Positions 42,529 to 51,719 of a DNA stretch of 64,000 nt are shown here, piece by piece. Under the pieces are notes generated by a model. The model was given only the letters and a program-made list of their open reading frames with translations. It was not told where the DNA came from and did no database searches. The position numbers were made by a program, and so were the translations under genes. The DNA is from Chitinivibrionales bacterium. Its GTDB lineage: Bacteria; Fibrobacterota; Chitinivibrionia; Chitinivibrionales; FEN-1185. The stretch spans positions 16,629-80,628 of the forward strand of contig DATJAL010000016.1 in assembly GCA_035516255.1 (NCBI GenBank), read 5' to 3'. Each line of letters begins with the position of its first letter. The stretch's first letter is position 1.

Positions 42529-44745
42529 TCACACGTCTTCCTTCTCCGACAAATCCTCCCGCTCCTTTGTCCGCACGATCTTCTCGATCCCCTTAACCTT
42601 CTGGATTCTCCTGAAAATCTGCTTGAGCTGGTTCTTGTCGGAAATCTCTATTGTAAATAATGCGTTCGCCTGCTGGCCCCGCGTGCGGATGCTGCCGTCC
42701 GACACGTTGACGCCGAGGTTCGAAAATATCTCCGACACCTCGTGCAGGAGGCCGGGCCGGTCGCCGGCCGTGATCTGCAGCGACACCGTGTATTTTTTCG
42801 CCTCGCCCTCGTCCCAGCTCACCTGAACCTTGCGTTCCTCGTCGTCGGAAAACAGCGGCACGTTGGGGCAGTCGGTGCGGTGGATGGCGATGCCGCGTCC
42901 CCTCGTGACGAACCCCGTGATGGGATCGCCCGGGATCGGGTTGCAGCATTTCGCGAACCGCACCATGAGGTTGTCGGAGCCGCCCACGAGGACGCCGCGC
43001 ACCCGGTTTCCCCTGCGGAAGGTGCGCACGATGCGCGACACCATCGCCGACGGCCCGAACCGCCGCACGTTCCGGTTCTGGACAAATTCAATGACACGGG
43101 CCGCGGGGAGCTCACCGGAGCCGATCATCTCGTAGAGCCGGTCGAGCGTGTTGACGCCGAGCGACGACAGGATCGCGGGCGCCTGTTCGATGAACGCGCC
43201 GGTGCGGTTGATCTTCTTGAGCTGCGCGCCCACGATCTTCTTGCCGAGCTCGATGCTCTCCTGGCGGCCGGCGCTCTTGAGCCAGCGCCGGATCCGGGAG
43301 CGCGCCTTGGCGGTTTTTACCTCGCGCAGCCAGTCAACCGAAGGTTTCTTGTTGACCGAATGCAGCACCTGCACGGTCATGCCGCTCTTGAGCTCCTTGC
43401 TGACCGGCTCTATCTTTCCGTCAACCTTTGCGCCCATGCAGTGGATGCCGAGGTCGGTGTGGACCGCGAACGCGAAATCGAGCACTGTGGCGCCCTTGGG
43501 CAGCGAGATGAGGTCGCCCTTGGGCGTGAACACGAAGATCTCGGCGTGGAACAGGTCGATCTTGAAGAACTCGTAGAACTCGGTCGAGTCGGTGAGGTCC
43601 TTCTGCCAGTCGATGATGTTGCGCAGCCACGACAGCGAGCGGTCGTCGCGCGAGACCGCGGTGCCGCCTTCTTCTTTGTAAACCCAGTGGGCGGCGATGC
43701 CCTCCTCTGCCACCTGGTTCATCTCCCACGTGCGGATCTGCACCTCGATGATGTTCCCCTTTTCGCCGAATACCGTGGTGTGCAGCGACCGGTAGCCGTT
43801 GGGCTTGGGCGAGCTGATGTAGTCCTTGAATCGCTCCTGGATGGGCTTCCACATCGAATGCACCACGCCGAGCGCAAAGTAGCAGTCGCGCACCGTGTTG
43901 GTGATGATGCGGATGGCGAGCAGGTCATATACCTCCTCGAACGGCTTGTTGCGCTGTATCATCTTGCGGTAGATGCTGTAGAAATGCTTGGGCCTGCCGA
44001 TGACCGTTGACTCGATGCCCTCCTCCTTGAGCCGACGGCGCAGCGGCTCGGCAAGAGTCTCGATGAGCACCTCCCGCTCGCCGCGCGAGGCGACCACCTT
44101 TGCCACGATCTCCTTGTGCTCGGCCGGGTAGAGGTATTTGAACGCGAGGTCCTCGAGCTCCCACTTGATTTTCGCCATGCCCAGCCGGTGCGCGAGCGGT
44201 GCGTAGATGTCGAGCGTTTCGGCAGCCACCTGGCGGATCTTCGCGGGCTCGAGGTAACTGAGGGTCCTCAGGTTGTGCAGGCGGTCGGCGAACTTGATGA
44301 TGATGACGCGGATGTCCTCGGCCATGGAGAGAAGCATCTTGCGGTAGGTCTCGGCCTGGCGCTCCTCGCGCGATCGCAGCTGGAAGCGCTGGATCTTGGT
44401 AACGCCCTCGACGAGCAGGAGGATCTCCTCGCCGAACTCGTCGCGGATCTTCTCGCGGGTGATGGAAGTATCCTCGAGCACGTCGTGAAGCAGGCCGGCC
44501 GCGACGGTGACGGAATCGAACTTCTGTTCGGCGAGGATGAGGGCCACGGCCACCGGATGCGCCAGGAACGGGTCGCCTGACTTCCGCTTCTGGTCGCGGT
44601 GCGCGTTCCACGAAAATCGGTACGCTTTGTCAACGAGCGCGGCATCGACCTTGGGGTTGAGCTCCTTCACCTGGCCGCAGAATCCCGCGGCAGCCTCGTC
44701 GACGGCGGATAGTGTCGGGGGGAAGACGTGCGAAGACGGCTCCAT
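42529..44745 (-). CDS. rel: Bifunctional (p)ppGpp synthetase/hydrolase
   Basis: A 738-residue stringent-response enzyme. Order: HD hydrolase domain with HDVLEDT (87-93) and FADRLHNLRTL; synthetase domain with GRPKHFYSIYRKM, YDLLAIRII and GYRSLHTTV; TGS domain (EIFVFTPKGDLISLPKGATVLDFAFAVHTDLG); a helical/zinc-finger-like region with CCNPIPGDPI; and a C-terminal ACT domain. Both the intact HD site and the synthetase motifs suggest dual activity. The length is typical of long RSH proteins, and this is the only one in the window. The start at ATG 44745 follows AAAGGGG. Confidence 0.95.
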   Translation of the reverse strand: MEPSSHVFPPTLSAVDEAAAGFCGQVKELNPKVDAALVDKAYRFSWNAHRDQKRKSGDPFLAHPVAVALILAEQKFDSVTVAAGLLHDVLEDTSITREKIRDEFGEEILLLVEGVTKIQRFQLRSREERQAETYRKMLLSMAEDIRVIIIKFADRLHNLRTLSYLEPAKIRQVAAETLDIYAPLAHRLGMAKIKWELEDLAFKYLYPAEHKEIVAKVVASRGEREVLIETLAEPLRRRLKEEGIESTVIGRPKHFYSIYRKMIQRNKPFEEVYDLLAIRIITNTVRDCYFALGVVHSMWKPIQERFKDYISSPKPNGYRSLHTTVFGEKGNIIEVQIRTWEMNQVAEEGIAAHWVYKEEGGTAVSRDDRSLSWLRNIIDWQKDLTDSTEFYEFFKIDLFHAEIFVFTPKGDLISLPKGATVLDFAFAVHTDLGIHCMGAKVDGKIEPVSKELKSGMTVQVLHSVNKKPSVDWLREVKTAKARSRIRRWLKSAGRQESIELGKKIVGAQLKKINRTGAFIEQAPAILSSLGVNTLDRLYEMIGSGELPAARVIEFVQNRNVRRFGPSAMVSRIVRTFRRGNRVRGVLVGGSDNLMVRFAKCCNPIPGDPITGFVTRGRGIAIHRTDCPNVPLFSDDEERKVQVSWDEGEAKKYTVSLQITAGDRPGLLHEVSEIFSNLGVNVSDGSIRTRGQQANALFTIEISDKNQLKQIFRRIQKVKGIEKIVRTKEREDLSEKEDV

Positions 44746-45083
44746 TGTTTTTGCCCCTTTACAGCCTGCGTCTCAAGAAATATTCGTCGATCCAGGTGTA
44801 AAAATTCTGTTCTTGTAACAGGTATGATTCCAATATAACTCATCTGGGGATAATTTTCTATAATTTATCAACAAGGGCAATTTATAGGGCGGGCAGATGG
44901 TAGGAAGGGGCAAGAATAATCATCCCCGAAGAAAGATTAAAAAGTAAGCAAAAAAACTGGGCGCGGCGTGCTCTGGCTGCGGCTTTTAATGAGTCCCTTC
45001 TGAATCGGTACCTCCCCGCAGGCCTCCTGCGCCGATTCGCATTTGTCATTAAGCGACTTCCGGCAGGCCGACTCGGAATTGTA

Positions 45084-45155
45084 CTACTCTGGGGCGCAGC
45101 AGCCGGCATAAAAAAAGTGAAATAAAACCGCAGCAATAAAGAGTAAGTTTTTCAT
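45084..45155 (-). pseudogene. Tiny lipoprotein frame with in-frame amber stop
   Basis: It begins at ATG 45155 after an AAGGACGG ribosome-binding site: MKNLLFIAAVLFHFFYAGCCAPE, a good lipoprotein signal with lipobox YAGC. TAG (45084-45086) stops it, but the same frame runs on with plausible coding character (YNSESACRKSLNDKCESAQEACGE..., regularly spaced Cys) to a TAA about 45 codons later. It starts 8 bases after the GT9-like gene. It is either a broken ~70-residue lipoprotein or a real 23-residue lipopeptide. Confidence 0.4.
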
Positions 45156-45162
45156 GCCGTCC

Positions 45163-46260
45163 TTATCGTTTTACCGGCATGGCGTCAACGCACCGTTCAA
45201 TGGCGTCGATGGTCGAACCGTCGGGACGGCTTACATACCCCAGACCCCTGCTCGTCGCGGACTCCCGGCAGTATGTGCCAAGTTCCGCTTCCTCGAACAC
45301 GCCCACCGCGGACGTGCGCAGCAAATCGGCGAGCTCGAACAACACGGTGGGCCCAGCGACCACGAATTCCGATTTGGAAATAACGGCGGCGCTGCGGGCC
45401 GCCGGCAGGTCCGCGAGCAGCGGCAGGTTCCGCTCGCCGGCCCACGCCGCCGCGTCTCCCCCCGGTTCACCGTGTGAAAACAGCCAGCACACGAACGGTT
45501 TTTTCTGCAGCATGTCAAGGAGTGACTGCGTCCACTGCCTGCCGTGGCGGCGGTAAAAATACGCGCCGTCGATGCCGATGAGCCGCGCCGCGAGCGGCAC
45601 CTTCATCTCGCGCAGCATAAGCCCCGCCTCATCGGCAGCTTCCCGGGTCACGCTCCAGCGCGCCTTGGGCCCCGAAGGAACCCCGAGCATGGCGGCAAGA
45701 AGCATGCTCCGGTCCGTGAGATAGGTGCGGCACGGCGCGGGATTCACATGCAGGTTGAGGAACGGATAGTCTCCCGCGCCCTTGATGCCGATGCGCACCT
45801 GGGCCGCGCTTTTGCCCGCGCAGTAGAGCAGCGAAAGGTCGGGATTCGGCTCGAGCATCAGGCACATGTCGAAGCGCCCGGCGCTTATTTCTCTTCCGAT
45901 CCCGTCGAATTCCCTTGAAAAAAGATAACGGTCCGCCGCGTCGTATTCCATGAATTTCGAAACGGTGCCGAGCGTTTTGAAAAACGGCGCCACCCGTTTT
46001 TCGCACAGCGCCACCAAATGCGCGGCCTTGAAATGCGCGGCAACCGAGGTGAGGCACGACACCTGGTGGAGCGCCGCAAGCGGCTCTTCGGGAAGAATGA
46101 CGAGGATGCGCGGGAGGGGGCCGCACGCGTAGGGAAATTCAAACCGCGGCGCCTTGTATTTCCGCGCCACGCTCCATTTGAGCAGCGACACCATCGCGGC
46201 GTCGGGCAGGAAACTTGATAAAAAGGATTTGAAACTTCCGAAAAGCTTTGATTTTCTCAT
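45163..46260 (-). CDS. Glycosyltransferase family 9 (heptosyltransferase-like)
   Basis: A 365-residue GT-B type protein. The N-terminal nucleotide-free domain starts LPRILVILPEEPLAALHQVSCLTSVAAHF (about 48-76). The second domain holds RLIGIDGAYFYRRHGRQWTQSLLDMLQ (IGI..G....+.W) and FVVAGPTVLFELADLLRTSAVGVFE, matching the GT9 pattern in which the last block contacts the sugar nucleotide. GT9 enzymes add heptoses or other sugars to lipopolysaccharide cores. The catalytic Asp of heptosyltransferases is not obvious here, so activity is uncertain. The basic N-terminus (RKSKLFGSFKSFLSSFL) could bind membranes. Confidence 0.65.
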   Translation of the reverse strand: MRKSKLFGSFKSFLSSFLPDAAMVSLLKWSVARKYKAPRFEFPYACGPLPRILVILPEEPLAALHQVSCLTSVAAHFKAAHLVALCEKRVAPFFKTLGTVSKFMEYDAADRYLFSREFDGIGREISAGRFDMCLMLEPNPDLSLLYCAGKSAAQVRIGIKGAGDYPFLNLHVNPAPCRTYLTDRSMLLAAMLGVPSGPKARWSVTREAADEAGLMLREMKVPLAARLIGIDGAYFYRRHGRQWTQSLLDMLQKKPFVCWLFSHGEPGGDAAAWAGERNLPLLADLPAARSAAVISKSEFVVAGPTVLFELADLLRTSAVGVFEEAELGTYCRESATSRGLGYVSRPDGSTIDAIERCVDAMPVKR

Positions 46261-46392
46261 GCGCGCATATTACAATGTCTTAAGGGTCAAACGCCGCCCC
46301 GCTTTTTTTGACTCCGGCGCCCGGATAATAATAGATGAGAATGATTCCGGCAACAATGAAAATACATTGTTTTTCCCGAGGTGCGGGCCTGC

Positions 46393-48558
46393 ATGAATAA
46401 AAGACCACCGAGCACGGCCAACGCCGCCCTTACGGTATTGTTCCTCGCCTGCGCCGCATTTTTCGCCTCGGGAGTGGCCGATCCCGCGCTTGTGAAAGTT
46501 CCCTTTCTTTCGTGGGCGCTGGGAATCCTGGCGGCCGCCTGCATGGCGGGCGTCATCGTGGCGGCGCGGGAGGAACTGATCCTGGTTCTCCGGCTGGGTC
46601 CGGCCTGCCTGATTGCGATGCTCGCCATCGCCGCAGTGCATTTGTCAAGCCATGGCGCCCTCTACGGCTATCCGTCGTCCCCGCTTTTCCTTTTGTACTT
46701 CGCCGCGGTCATCCTGTACGGAACGCTGGGCTCGGCATCGCAATGGCTCGTGGTGCTCGGCTCTATCCTTGGCGCCGAGATTGGTTCCCTGGTTGTCAAC
46801 GGCTATTTCAACGTGTTCCAGTCTCCCGACTGGCTGCAACTGCTCGCGCACCGGATATCCCCGCTCTGGCAGCCCCTGGCGGCGCTTGTTATTTCGGGCC
46901 TTATTCCTTATTTTATTGTACGCCAGCGGAGGCCCGCAGCCAGCGCCCGGCAGGCTTCCCCGGCACCGGCAAAAACCGCGGCGCTCGCCATGGGCCCGCC
47001 AATGCCCACTCCCGTCGCCTCCCCCGCTCCGGGCAATTCCAAGAACCTTTTAATGGAACCGGACACGGGCATCTACAACAAATCGAGCATGGACGATCTT
47101 TTGTCAAGCGTTGTCTATTTCATGAGCAGGAATTTTAAGGCCTATTCGGCGCTCGGGTTTGTGTACGATGAGGTGAACCAGGTGTTCGCGCTCAATTCGT
47201 TCCATTCCAAGAGCCATGCCATCAACAACAGCATCGCGATTCCCCTCGGGAAAGGCCTCGTGGGCCGCGTGGGCGTGGAGAAAAACTCTTTTATGACCGG
47301 CGATCTGACCATGTACCCGGCCGAGCTTTTATATTATACCGCGCTCGAGCCCATCAACTCGGTGCTCGCGGTGCCCATCCTCTCGGACTCCCAGGAGCTC
47401 CTGGGCGCGCTCGTGGTCGACAGCCCCGACAAGCACTGCTTCAACGAGCAGCACAAGGACACGATGCGGCGGTTCTCGGTGCTCGCGGCCGCGTTCATCA
47501 CCAACGTGCGCATGCGTTTCGAGCAGGAGCGGGCCGCGAGGAGCTTCCAGATCTTCTACGAGGCGTCGCAAAAGTTCATCACCGCGCTGCGCGCCGACCA
47601 GGTGTTCGAGGTGCTGTTCAGCATGGTGGGCCTCCTCACGCGCGCCGCGCGCATGATGCTCGTCACGTTCAACGAGCAGACCAAGCGCGGCGTGATCAAC
47701 CGGATTGTGGGCGCCTCGCCGGAACTGCAGGAGGGGATGGAATTCCCCATCAACGCGGGCCTGTACTCGTACGCGTTTACAAAACGGACCATCGTCAACA
47801 TGGGAAACCTTCCGTCGTACCGGGGGAAATATTACCGCTTCCTGCCCAACGAGGGGCGGAACCCGTCCATGCTGTCGCTCATCATCTTCCCGATCCTCGA
47901 CGAGGAGCAGCGCATCCTGGGCCTGCTGTCGATCGAGAGCGACGCGGCAAACCAGTTCGCGGGCGAGACCGAAAAATACCTCTCAACGCTGCTGGGCAAC
48001 GCTTCGGTGGCCATCGAGCGAGCGCACCTGTACCAGAAAATGGAAATGCTCGCCAGCACCGACGGCCTCACGTTGCTGTACAACCACCGAACCTTCCAGG
48101 AGCAGCTCGCCAAGGAAATCGAGCGCGCCCGGCGCTACAAGCGCCCCCTGTCGCTGCTGCTCATGGACATCGACCATTTCAAGTCGTTCAACGACACCTA
48201 CGGCCACCCCGTGGGCGACCTGGTGCTCAAGGAAATCGCGCAGTGCATCAGGCAGTCCATCCGCGTCAACGATATCGCGGCGCGCTACGGCGGCGAGGAA
48301 TTCGCCGTGATCATCCCGGAAACCGCGGGCGAGGGCGCCATGATCATCGCGGAGCGCATCCGCCGCACCGTGGAGCAGCGCGCCATTGTCTCGCTTGACA
48401 AGCAGCTCCACGTCACCATCAGCCTGGGCTGCGCGGTGATGCCCCAGCACGCCGCGGCGCAGCAGCCCCTCATTGACGCATCGGACAAGGCGCTCTATTT
48501 TTCCAAGGAGCACGGCAGGAACCATGCGACCATTTTCACGCCTGACATGCTGAAATAA
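46393..48558 (+). CDS. Membrane diguanylate cyclase with two GAF domains
   Basis: A 721-residue signalling enzyme making cyclic di-GMP from GTP. ATG 46393 is preferred over the GTG four codons earlier. Five or six hydrophobic segments fill residues 5-190. A Pro-rich linker leads to two GAF domains (about 230-370, with VGRVGVEKNSFMTGDL, and 385-550, with ASPELQEGMEFPINAGLYSYAFTKRTIVN). The GGDEF domain (555-715) has active site GGEEF (633-637) and RVND nine positions earlier, which fits the inhibitory I-site. LLLMDIDHFKSFNDTYGHPVGD is the family start. It is a single gene, convergent with the next, and shares a terminator with it. Confidence 0.93.
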   Translation: MNKRPPSTANAALTVLFLACAAFFASGVADPALVKVPFLSWALGILAAACMAGVIVAAREELILVLRLGPACLIAMLAIAAVHLSSHGALYGYPSSPLFLLYFAAVILYGTLGSASQWLVVLGSILGAEIGSLVVNGYFNVFQSPDWLQLLAHRISPLWQPLAALVISGLIPYFIVRQRRPAASARQASPAPAKTAALAMGPPMPTPVASPAPGNSKNLLMEPDTGIYNKSSMDDLLSSVVYFMSRNFKAYSALGFVYDEVNQVFALNSFHSKSHAINNSIAIPLGKGLVGRVGVEKNSFMTGDLTMYPAELLYYTALEPINSVLAVPILSDSQELLGALVVDSPDKHCFNEQHKDTMRRFSVLAAAFITNVRMRFEQERAARSFQIFYEASQKFITALRADQVFEVLFSMVGLLTRAARMMLVTFNEQTKRGVINRIVGASPELQEGMEFPINAGLYSYAFTKRTIVNMGNLPSYRGKYYRFLPNEGRNPSMLSLIIFPILDEEQRILGLLSIESDAANQFAGETEKYLSTLLGNASVAIERAHLYQKMEMLASTDGLTLLYNHRTFQEQLAKEIERARRYKRPLSLLLMDIDHFKSFNDTYGHPVGDLVLKEIAQCIRQSIRVNDIAARYGGEEFAVIIPETAGEGAMIIAERIRRTVEQRAIVSLDKQLHVTISLGCAVMPQHAAAQQPLIDASDKALYFSKEHGRNHATIFTPDMLK

Positions 48559-48588
48559 AAAAGGGCGTCCAGCAGGACACCCCTTTGT
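48559..48588. terminator. Bidirectional terminator between convergent genes
   Basis: AAAGGGCGTCC (48560-48570) pairs imperfectly with GGACACCCCTTT (48575-48586) around AGCA, with A-rich sequence before and T-rich sequence after. It separates the cyclase gene from the gene ending at 48611. Confidence 0.65.
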
Positions 48589-48610
48589 CAACGTTGATCA
48601 AATCAGGAAA

Positions 48611-49219
48611 TCACTTGCCGGATGCGGCCGCCTCCTTGTCCGCCTTCTGCGCCGCCGCGAGCGAGGACTTGGAAAAGGAGAAATACGCGAGCGTGATGTC
48701 TTCCAGCGGCTTGAGGTTGCGCTCGTCGGCATCCACCACCAGCTTGTATTTCGTCAAAAGCATCTGCCTAACGCCGGGCACCTTGTTCCCCTCCACGTCG
48801 ATGGCCAGGTCGCACACCTTCCCACCCCTCGGCTTCACCTTTGCGCCGCCGGCGAAAACATAGTCGATGCTGTCAACCGGGAGCTTCACGGCGCCACCGC
48901 CGGTGTCGATCACGAACAAGGCGTTGCAGTCGACGCGGCCCTTGGCCGAGTAGCCGGAGCCCTCGATGTACCCGCTCGACATCACCGTGAGGTTGATGTC
49001 GGCATTGACGGGAAGGGAGTCCTCGCCCGGAAACTTCCGCACGAGCGTCACCGCGTCGTACTTGCCGATGAACATCTTCCAGTATTTGCAGCTGTCAAGC
49101 TTCCCGGTCTTCGCGTTGATCCAGAAGATCGGCTTCTCCAGCAGCGATTTTGCGGGCGCGGTTGCCGACATGACAAGCACCGCGCCGCCAATGAGCAGAA
49201 TCATCCGTGAAAGTTTCAT
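48611..49219 (-). CDS. Exported protein, possibly DUF3108-like
   Basis: A 202-residue periplasmic protein. The signal peptide (MKLSRMILLIGGAVLVMSATAPAKS) is followed by beta-rich sequence: FWINAKTGKLDSCKYWKMFIG, INLTVMSSGYIEGSGYSAKGRVDCNALFVIDTGG, LPVDSIDYVFAGGAKVKPRGGKVCDLAIDVEGNKVPGVRQMLLTKYKLVVDADERNLKPLEDI. It has four Cys. The strand pattern slightly resembles DUF3108/LolA-type lipid-handling folds but I cannot assign it. The C-terminal tail is Ala/Lys-rich. It is monocistronic and convergent with the cyclase gene. Confidence 0.5.
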   Translation of the reverse strand: MKLSRMILLIGGAVLVMSATAPAKSLLEKPIFWINAKTGKLDSCKYWKMFIGKYDAVTLVRKFPGEDSLPVNADINLTVMSSGYIEGSGYSAKGRVDCNALFVIDTGGGAVKLPVDSIDYVFAGGAKVKPRGGKVCDLAIDVEGNKVPGVRQMLLTKYKLVVDADERNLKPLEDITLAYFSFSKSSLAAAQKADKEAAASGK

Positions 49220-49364
49220 GATTGCCTCCCGAAAGTTAGGCGTTATTATCGAAGATTCATTTTATCGACTGTTATAGGAAAATAGTAGTTAGGATGCCGG
49301 AAACAAAATAAGCATCTGCTGGTGGAATGCGATTTTTTTCTGCGGACCCGTTCCTGTTGCCGCT

Positions 49365-49883
49365 TCATGCCCGTTCTTGCTTTATTTCATCTATCCTGAG
49401 GAGCACACCCTCGCCTGCCTTTTCCGTGGTGATGAGAAACCGAATACGAAAATCCCCGGTTATGTTGGCGAGGTCGGGATATGCCGGAACCTTTATATTG
49501 CTTTTGCCAGTGTTAATCGTGTTGGTGACGGTGTTCCGGATGGTGCAAGTCTTGCAATGAACGGTCTTTCCGCACCCACCCGGCAATGAAGCCCATCTGC
49601 ACCCGATCGCGTCTCCACCGAGTTTGTCGTCCACTTCTTCCGGTTTTTTGCCCAGCGCCGATAGGGCGGCCGCGTTGCCGGCAATGACCCTTCCCTCCGC
49701 GTTCACCAGGAACACCGGCTCGGCAAAGCGGTTAAGGAACCGCCGGAGCGGCCTTGCCTGCGTCAACAGGAGCCTGCGCGCGCAATCAGGGCATATTCCG
49801 TGTGAAATCGGTTTGCCGCCGGAGTCGCGGCCGTTGTCCGAATCGTCAAGCAGCTTCCCGCACCATGCGCATACAGTTTTCAT
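49365..49883 (-). CDS. PAS-domain protein with Cys-rich metal motifs
   Basis: A 172-residue cytoplasmic protein. The N-terminus has a zinc-ribbon-like pair CAWCGK (5-10) and CPDC (31-34). A PAS core follows: FLNRFAEPVFLVNAEGRVIAGNAAALSALGKKPEEV (49-84). Inserted after it is GCRWASLPGGCGKTVHCKTCTIRNTV, a four-Cys plus His cluster that recurs in PAS proteins of anaerobic bacteria and may hold Fe-S or zinc, then a C-terminal LLRIDEI strand. There is no output domain, so it could be a stand-alone sensor or a subunit for a histidine kinase elsewhere. It is next to, and on the same strand as, an FMN-binding protein gene. Confidence 0.65.
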   Translation of the reverse strand: MKTVCAWCGKLLDDSDNGRDSGGKPISHGICPDCARRLLLTQARPLRRFLNRFAEPVFLVNAEGRVIAGNAAALSALGKKPEEVDDKLGGDAIGCRWASLPGGCGKTVHCKTCTIRNTVTNTINTGKSNIKVPAYPDLANITGDFRIRFLITTEKAGEGVLLRIDEIKQERA

Positions 49884-49926
49884 CCTGGTTCCCCCTCAAC
49901 AAACCCCTCGGCCCTTTTTGGCGCGA

Positions 49927-50328
49927 TCACTTCACAACGGCTCCCTGGTTCAGCGCGATTTCCACCGCCTTGCACATCGCCATGGTGTTCACGCTCGCGC
50001 CCGACACCGCGTCGATCTTCTCCGCCTGCTTCTCGATGATTTTTGCCGCAATCTTATCCGTCAATCCCTTGGTCGCCCGCATTGCAGGGTTGGTCTGTTT
50101 TATGCCAATGATCTTGTGGCCGGCCACCGCCACCTCGACGTCGTAATTCCACCTGCCCTTGTGGTACGAGCCGCGGTACACGCCGTCGGCCTTTTGGGAA
50201 AGATCGACGTTGGCGATAGTCAGCTTTTTGATCTCGCCCATGCCGATGCTGCCGACGAAGGCGCCGATGACCATAAGCGCGAGCAGCACGCCGGCGACTA
50301 TTCCGGTGATCTTGAGCACTTTTTTCAT
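49927..50328 (-). CDS. Small exported FMN-binding (RnfG/NqrC-type) protein
   Basis: A 133-residue protein; ATG 50328 has an AAGGAGG site 6-7 bases upstream. An N-terminal helix (VLKITGIVAGVLLALMVIGAFVG) anchors it with the rest outside. The FMN_bind core is DGVYRGSYHKGRWNYDVEVAVAGHKIIGIKQTNP, and DAVSGASVNTMAMCKAV is the DxxSGAS/T motif where FMN is attached to Thr/Ser by ApbE-type flavin transferases. Such proteins carry electrons in extracytoplasmic redox chains. It lies between the PAS protein and the queuosine genes. Confidence 0.8.
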   Translation of the reverse strand: MKKVLKITGIVAGVLLALMVIGAFVGSIGMGEIKKLTIANVDLSQKADGVYRGSYHKGRWNYDVEVAVAGHKIIGIKQTNPAMRATKGLTDKIAAKIIEKQAEKIDAVSGASVNTMAMCKAVEIALNQGAVVK

Positions 50329-50359
50329 CACAAACCTCCTTGGGGAAATACCTTTCTTT

Positions 50360-51079
50360 TCACTTTGTGTTCTCTGTGTCTCCGTGGCCATCTTTTTTGA
50401 TGTATCTTGTCGGATCTTTTACCCCGGCCTGCTCAAACCCCTTTTTCCGCAGCAGGCAACTGTCGCAGGCGCCGCAGGCAAGCCCTGACGGCGCTGGATC
50501 ATAGCAGCTGTGCGTGATGCCGTAATCCACGCCGAGCTTTTTGCCGCGCCTGATGATTTGCGCTTTTGTCAAATTGATCAGCGGCGCATGAATTTTGATT
50601 CTTATTCCCTCAACTCCCGCTTTGGTCGCAAGGTTGGCCATTTTTTCAAACGCGGCTATATAGAGCGGCCTGCAGTCCGGGTAGCCGGAATAATCAAGCG
50701 CGTTGACCCCGATGAAGATGTCCCTGCTGCCGATGATCTCCGCATAGGCAACCGCATAGGACAGAAAAATGGTGTTGCGCGCGGGAACATACGTGCTCGG
50801 AATCTCAGACCCGATTTTCTTAAGGGACCGTTTCTTCGGCACCGGTTTTTTCGAGGTAAGGGAGCTTCCCGCCAATACCGATTTGTCAATCTTGATTGTC
50901 AGATGGTTCTTGACGGAAAAGGATTTTGCCACGCGCTTCGCCGCCGCCAGTTCCGTGGAATGGCGCTGCCCGTAATCGAACGAGAGCGCGTGGATCTCGA
51001 AACCATGCGATCTGGCAATAGCGCAGCAGGTGGCCGAATCGAGCCCGCCGCTGAGGAGAACCACGGCTTTTTTCCGCAT
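50360..51079 (-). CDS. queC: 7-cyano-7-deazaguanine synthase
   Basis: A 239-residue enzyme converting 7-carboxy-7-deazaguanine to preQ0 with ATP and ammonia. ATG 51079 ([18 protein letters not shown]) is the true start; the frame extends another 131 codons upstream but that is antisense-like sequence under queE. The PP-loop SGGLDS is at 9-14, [11 protein letters not shown] and [19 protein letters not shown] are substrate blocks, and [18 protein letters not shown] is the zinc site. It is 1-2 bases after queE, in the operon queD-queE-queC. The C-terminal tail ([13 protein letters not shown]) runs into a common purine-rich spacer sequence and may be extra. Confidence 0.93.
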   Translation of the reverse strand: MRKKAVVLLSGGLDSATCCAIARSHGFEIHALSFDYGQRHSTELAAAKRVAKSFSVKNHLTIKIDKSVLAGSSLTSKKPVPKKRSLKKIGSEIPSTYVPARNTIFLSYAVAYAEIIGSRDIFIGVNALDYSGYPDCRPLYIAAFEKMANLATKAGVEGIRIKIHAPLINLTKAQIIRRGKKLGVDYGITHSCYDPAPSGLACGACDSCLLRKKGFEQAGVKDPTRYIKKDGHGDTENTK

Positions 51080-51080
51080 G

Positions 51081-51716
51081 TCAACGGCCCCTTGCGTCGC
51101 CCCAGATGAACTTGTGCACCTGCAGCCCCAGCCTCGCCACCGTGTTTTTCTCAAGCATCCATGCGGCAAGGTCCTTGGGCGCGAGGATGTTCCAGGCAGG
51201 CGAGAAAATAATGGTGCACCGGCCGGCCAGCCGGTATTGGGCGACAAAATCGACCGCCCATTCGAAATCGGCGCGGTCGCACAGCACGAACTTGCATTCG
51301 TCGTGCGGCCGCAGCTCGTTGAGGTTGGGCATGTGCAGCGAGCCGCCCGCGCCGCTGGCAGGGCTCTTGACATCAAGTATTCGTATGCACGGCTCGGGGA
51401 GCATGGAGATGTCCTTTGAGCCGTTGGTCTCCACGAGCACGGTGTGGCCGTCGTCGCAGAGCCGGCCGGCAAGGATGGCGGTCTCTTTCTGCAGCAGGGG
51501 CTCGCCGCCCGTGATTTCCACCAGCCGGCACTCCTGCGAGCGCACCCACGCGCAAACGTCGTCCACGCTCATGCTCGTTCCGCCCGTACGCGCATACCGC
51601 GAATCGCAATACACGCACGAAAGGTTGCAGCCCGCAAGCCGCACGAACGCGCACACCTCGCCCGCCAGCGTGGACTCACCCTGGATGCTCTTGAATGTTT
51701 CGCATACGGTAAGCAT
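51081..51716 (-). CDS. queE: 7-carboxy-7-deazaguanine synthase
   Basis: A 211-residue radical-SAM enzyme acting on 6-carboxytetrahydropterin. The cluster motif is C30-x3-C34-x2-C37 in [26 protein letters not shown] at the N-terminus and [10 protein letters not shown] (SAM-binding GGE) are family signatures, as is VLVETNGS. Its ends abut queD (stop 51720) and queC (start 51079), so the three are co-transcribed. The queF and tgt genes that finish queuosine synthesis are not in the window. Confidence 0.93.
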   Translation of the reverse strand: MLTVCETFKSIQGESTLAGEVCAFVRLAGCNLSCVYCDSRYARTGGTSMSVDDVCAWVRSQECRLVEITGGEPLLQKETAILAGRLCDDGHTVLVETNGSKDISMLPEPCIRILDVKSPASGAGGSLHMPNLNELRPHDECKFVLCDRADFEWAVDFVAQYRLAGRCTIIFSPAWNILAPKDLAAWMLEKNTVARLGLQVHKFIWGDARGR

Positions 51717-51719
51717 GGG

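Noticed and set aside
42742..44010. 422-codon plus-strand frame
   Set aside because: Antisense to rel, which has every expected motif; composition of the shadow is non-protein-like.
44882..45136. 84-codon minus-strand frame
   Set aside because: Lacks a ribosome-binding site and overlaps, in another frame, the better-supported lipoprotein frame starting at 45155.
51080..51472. 131-codon N-terminal extension of queC
   Set aside because: It lies in another frame under queE; QueC begins at [15 protein letters not shown].
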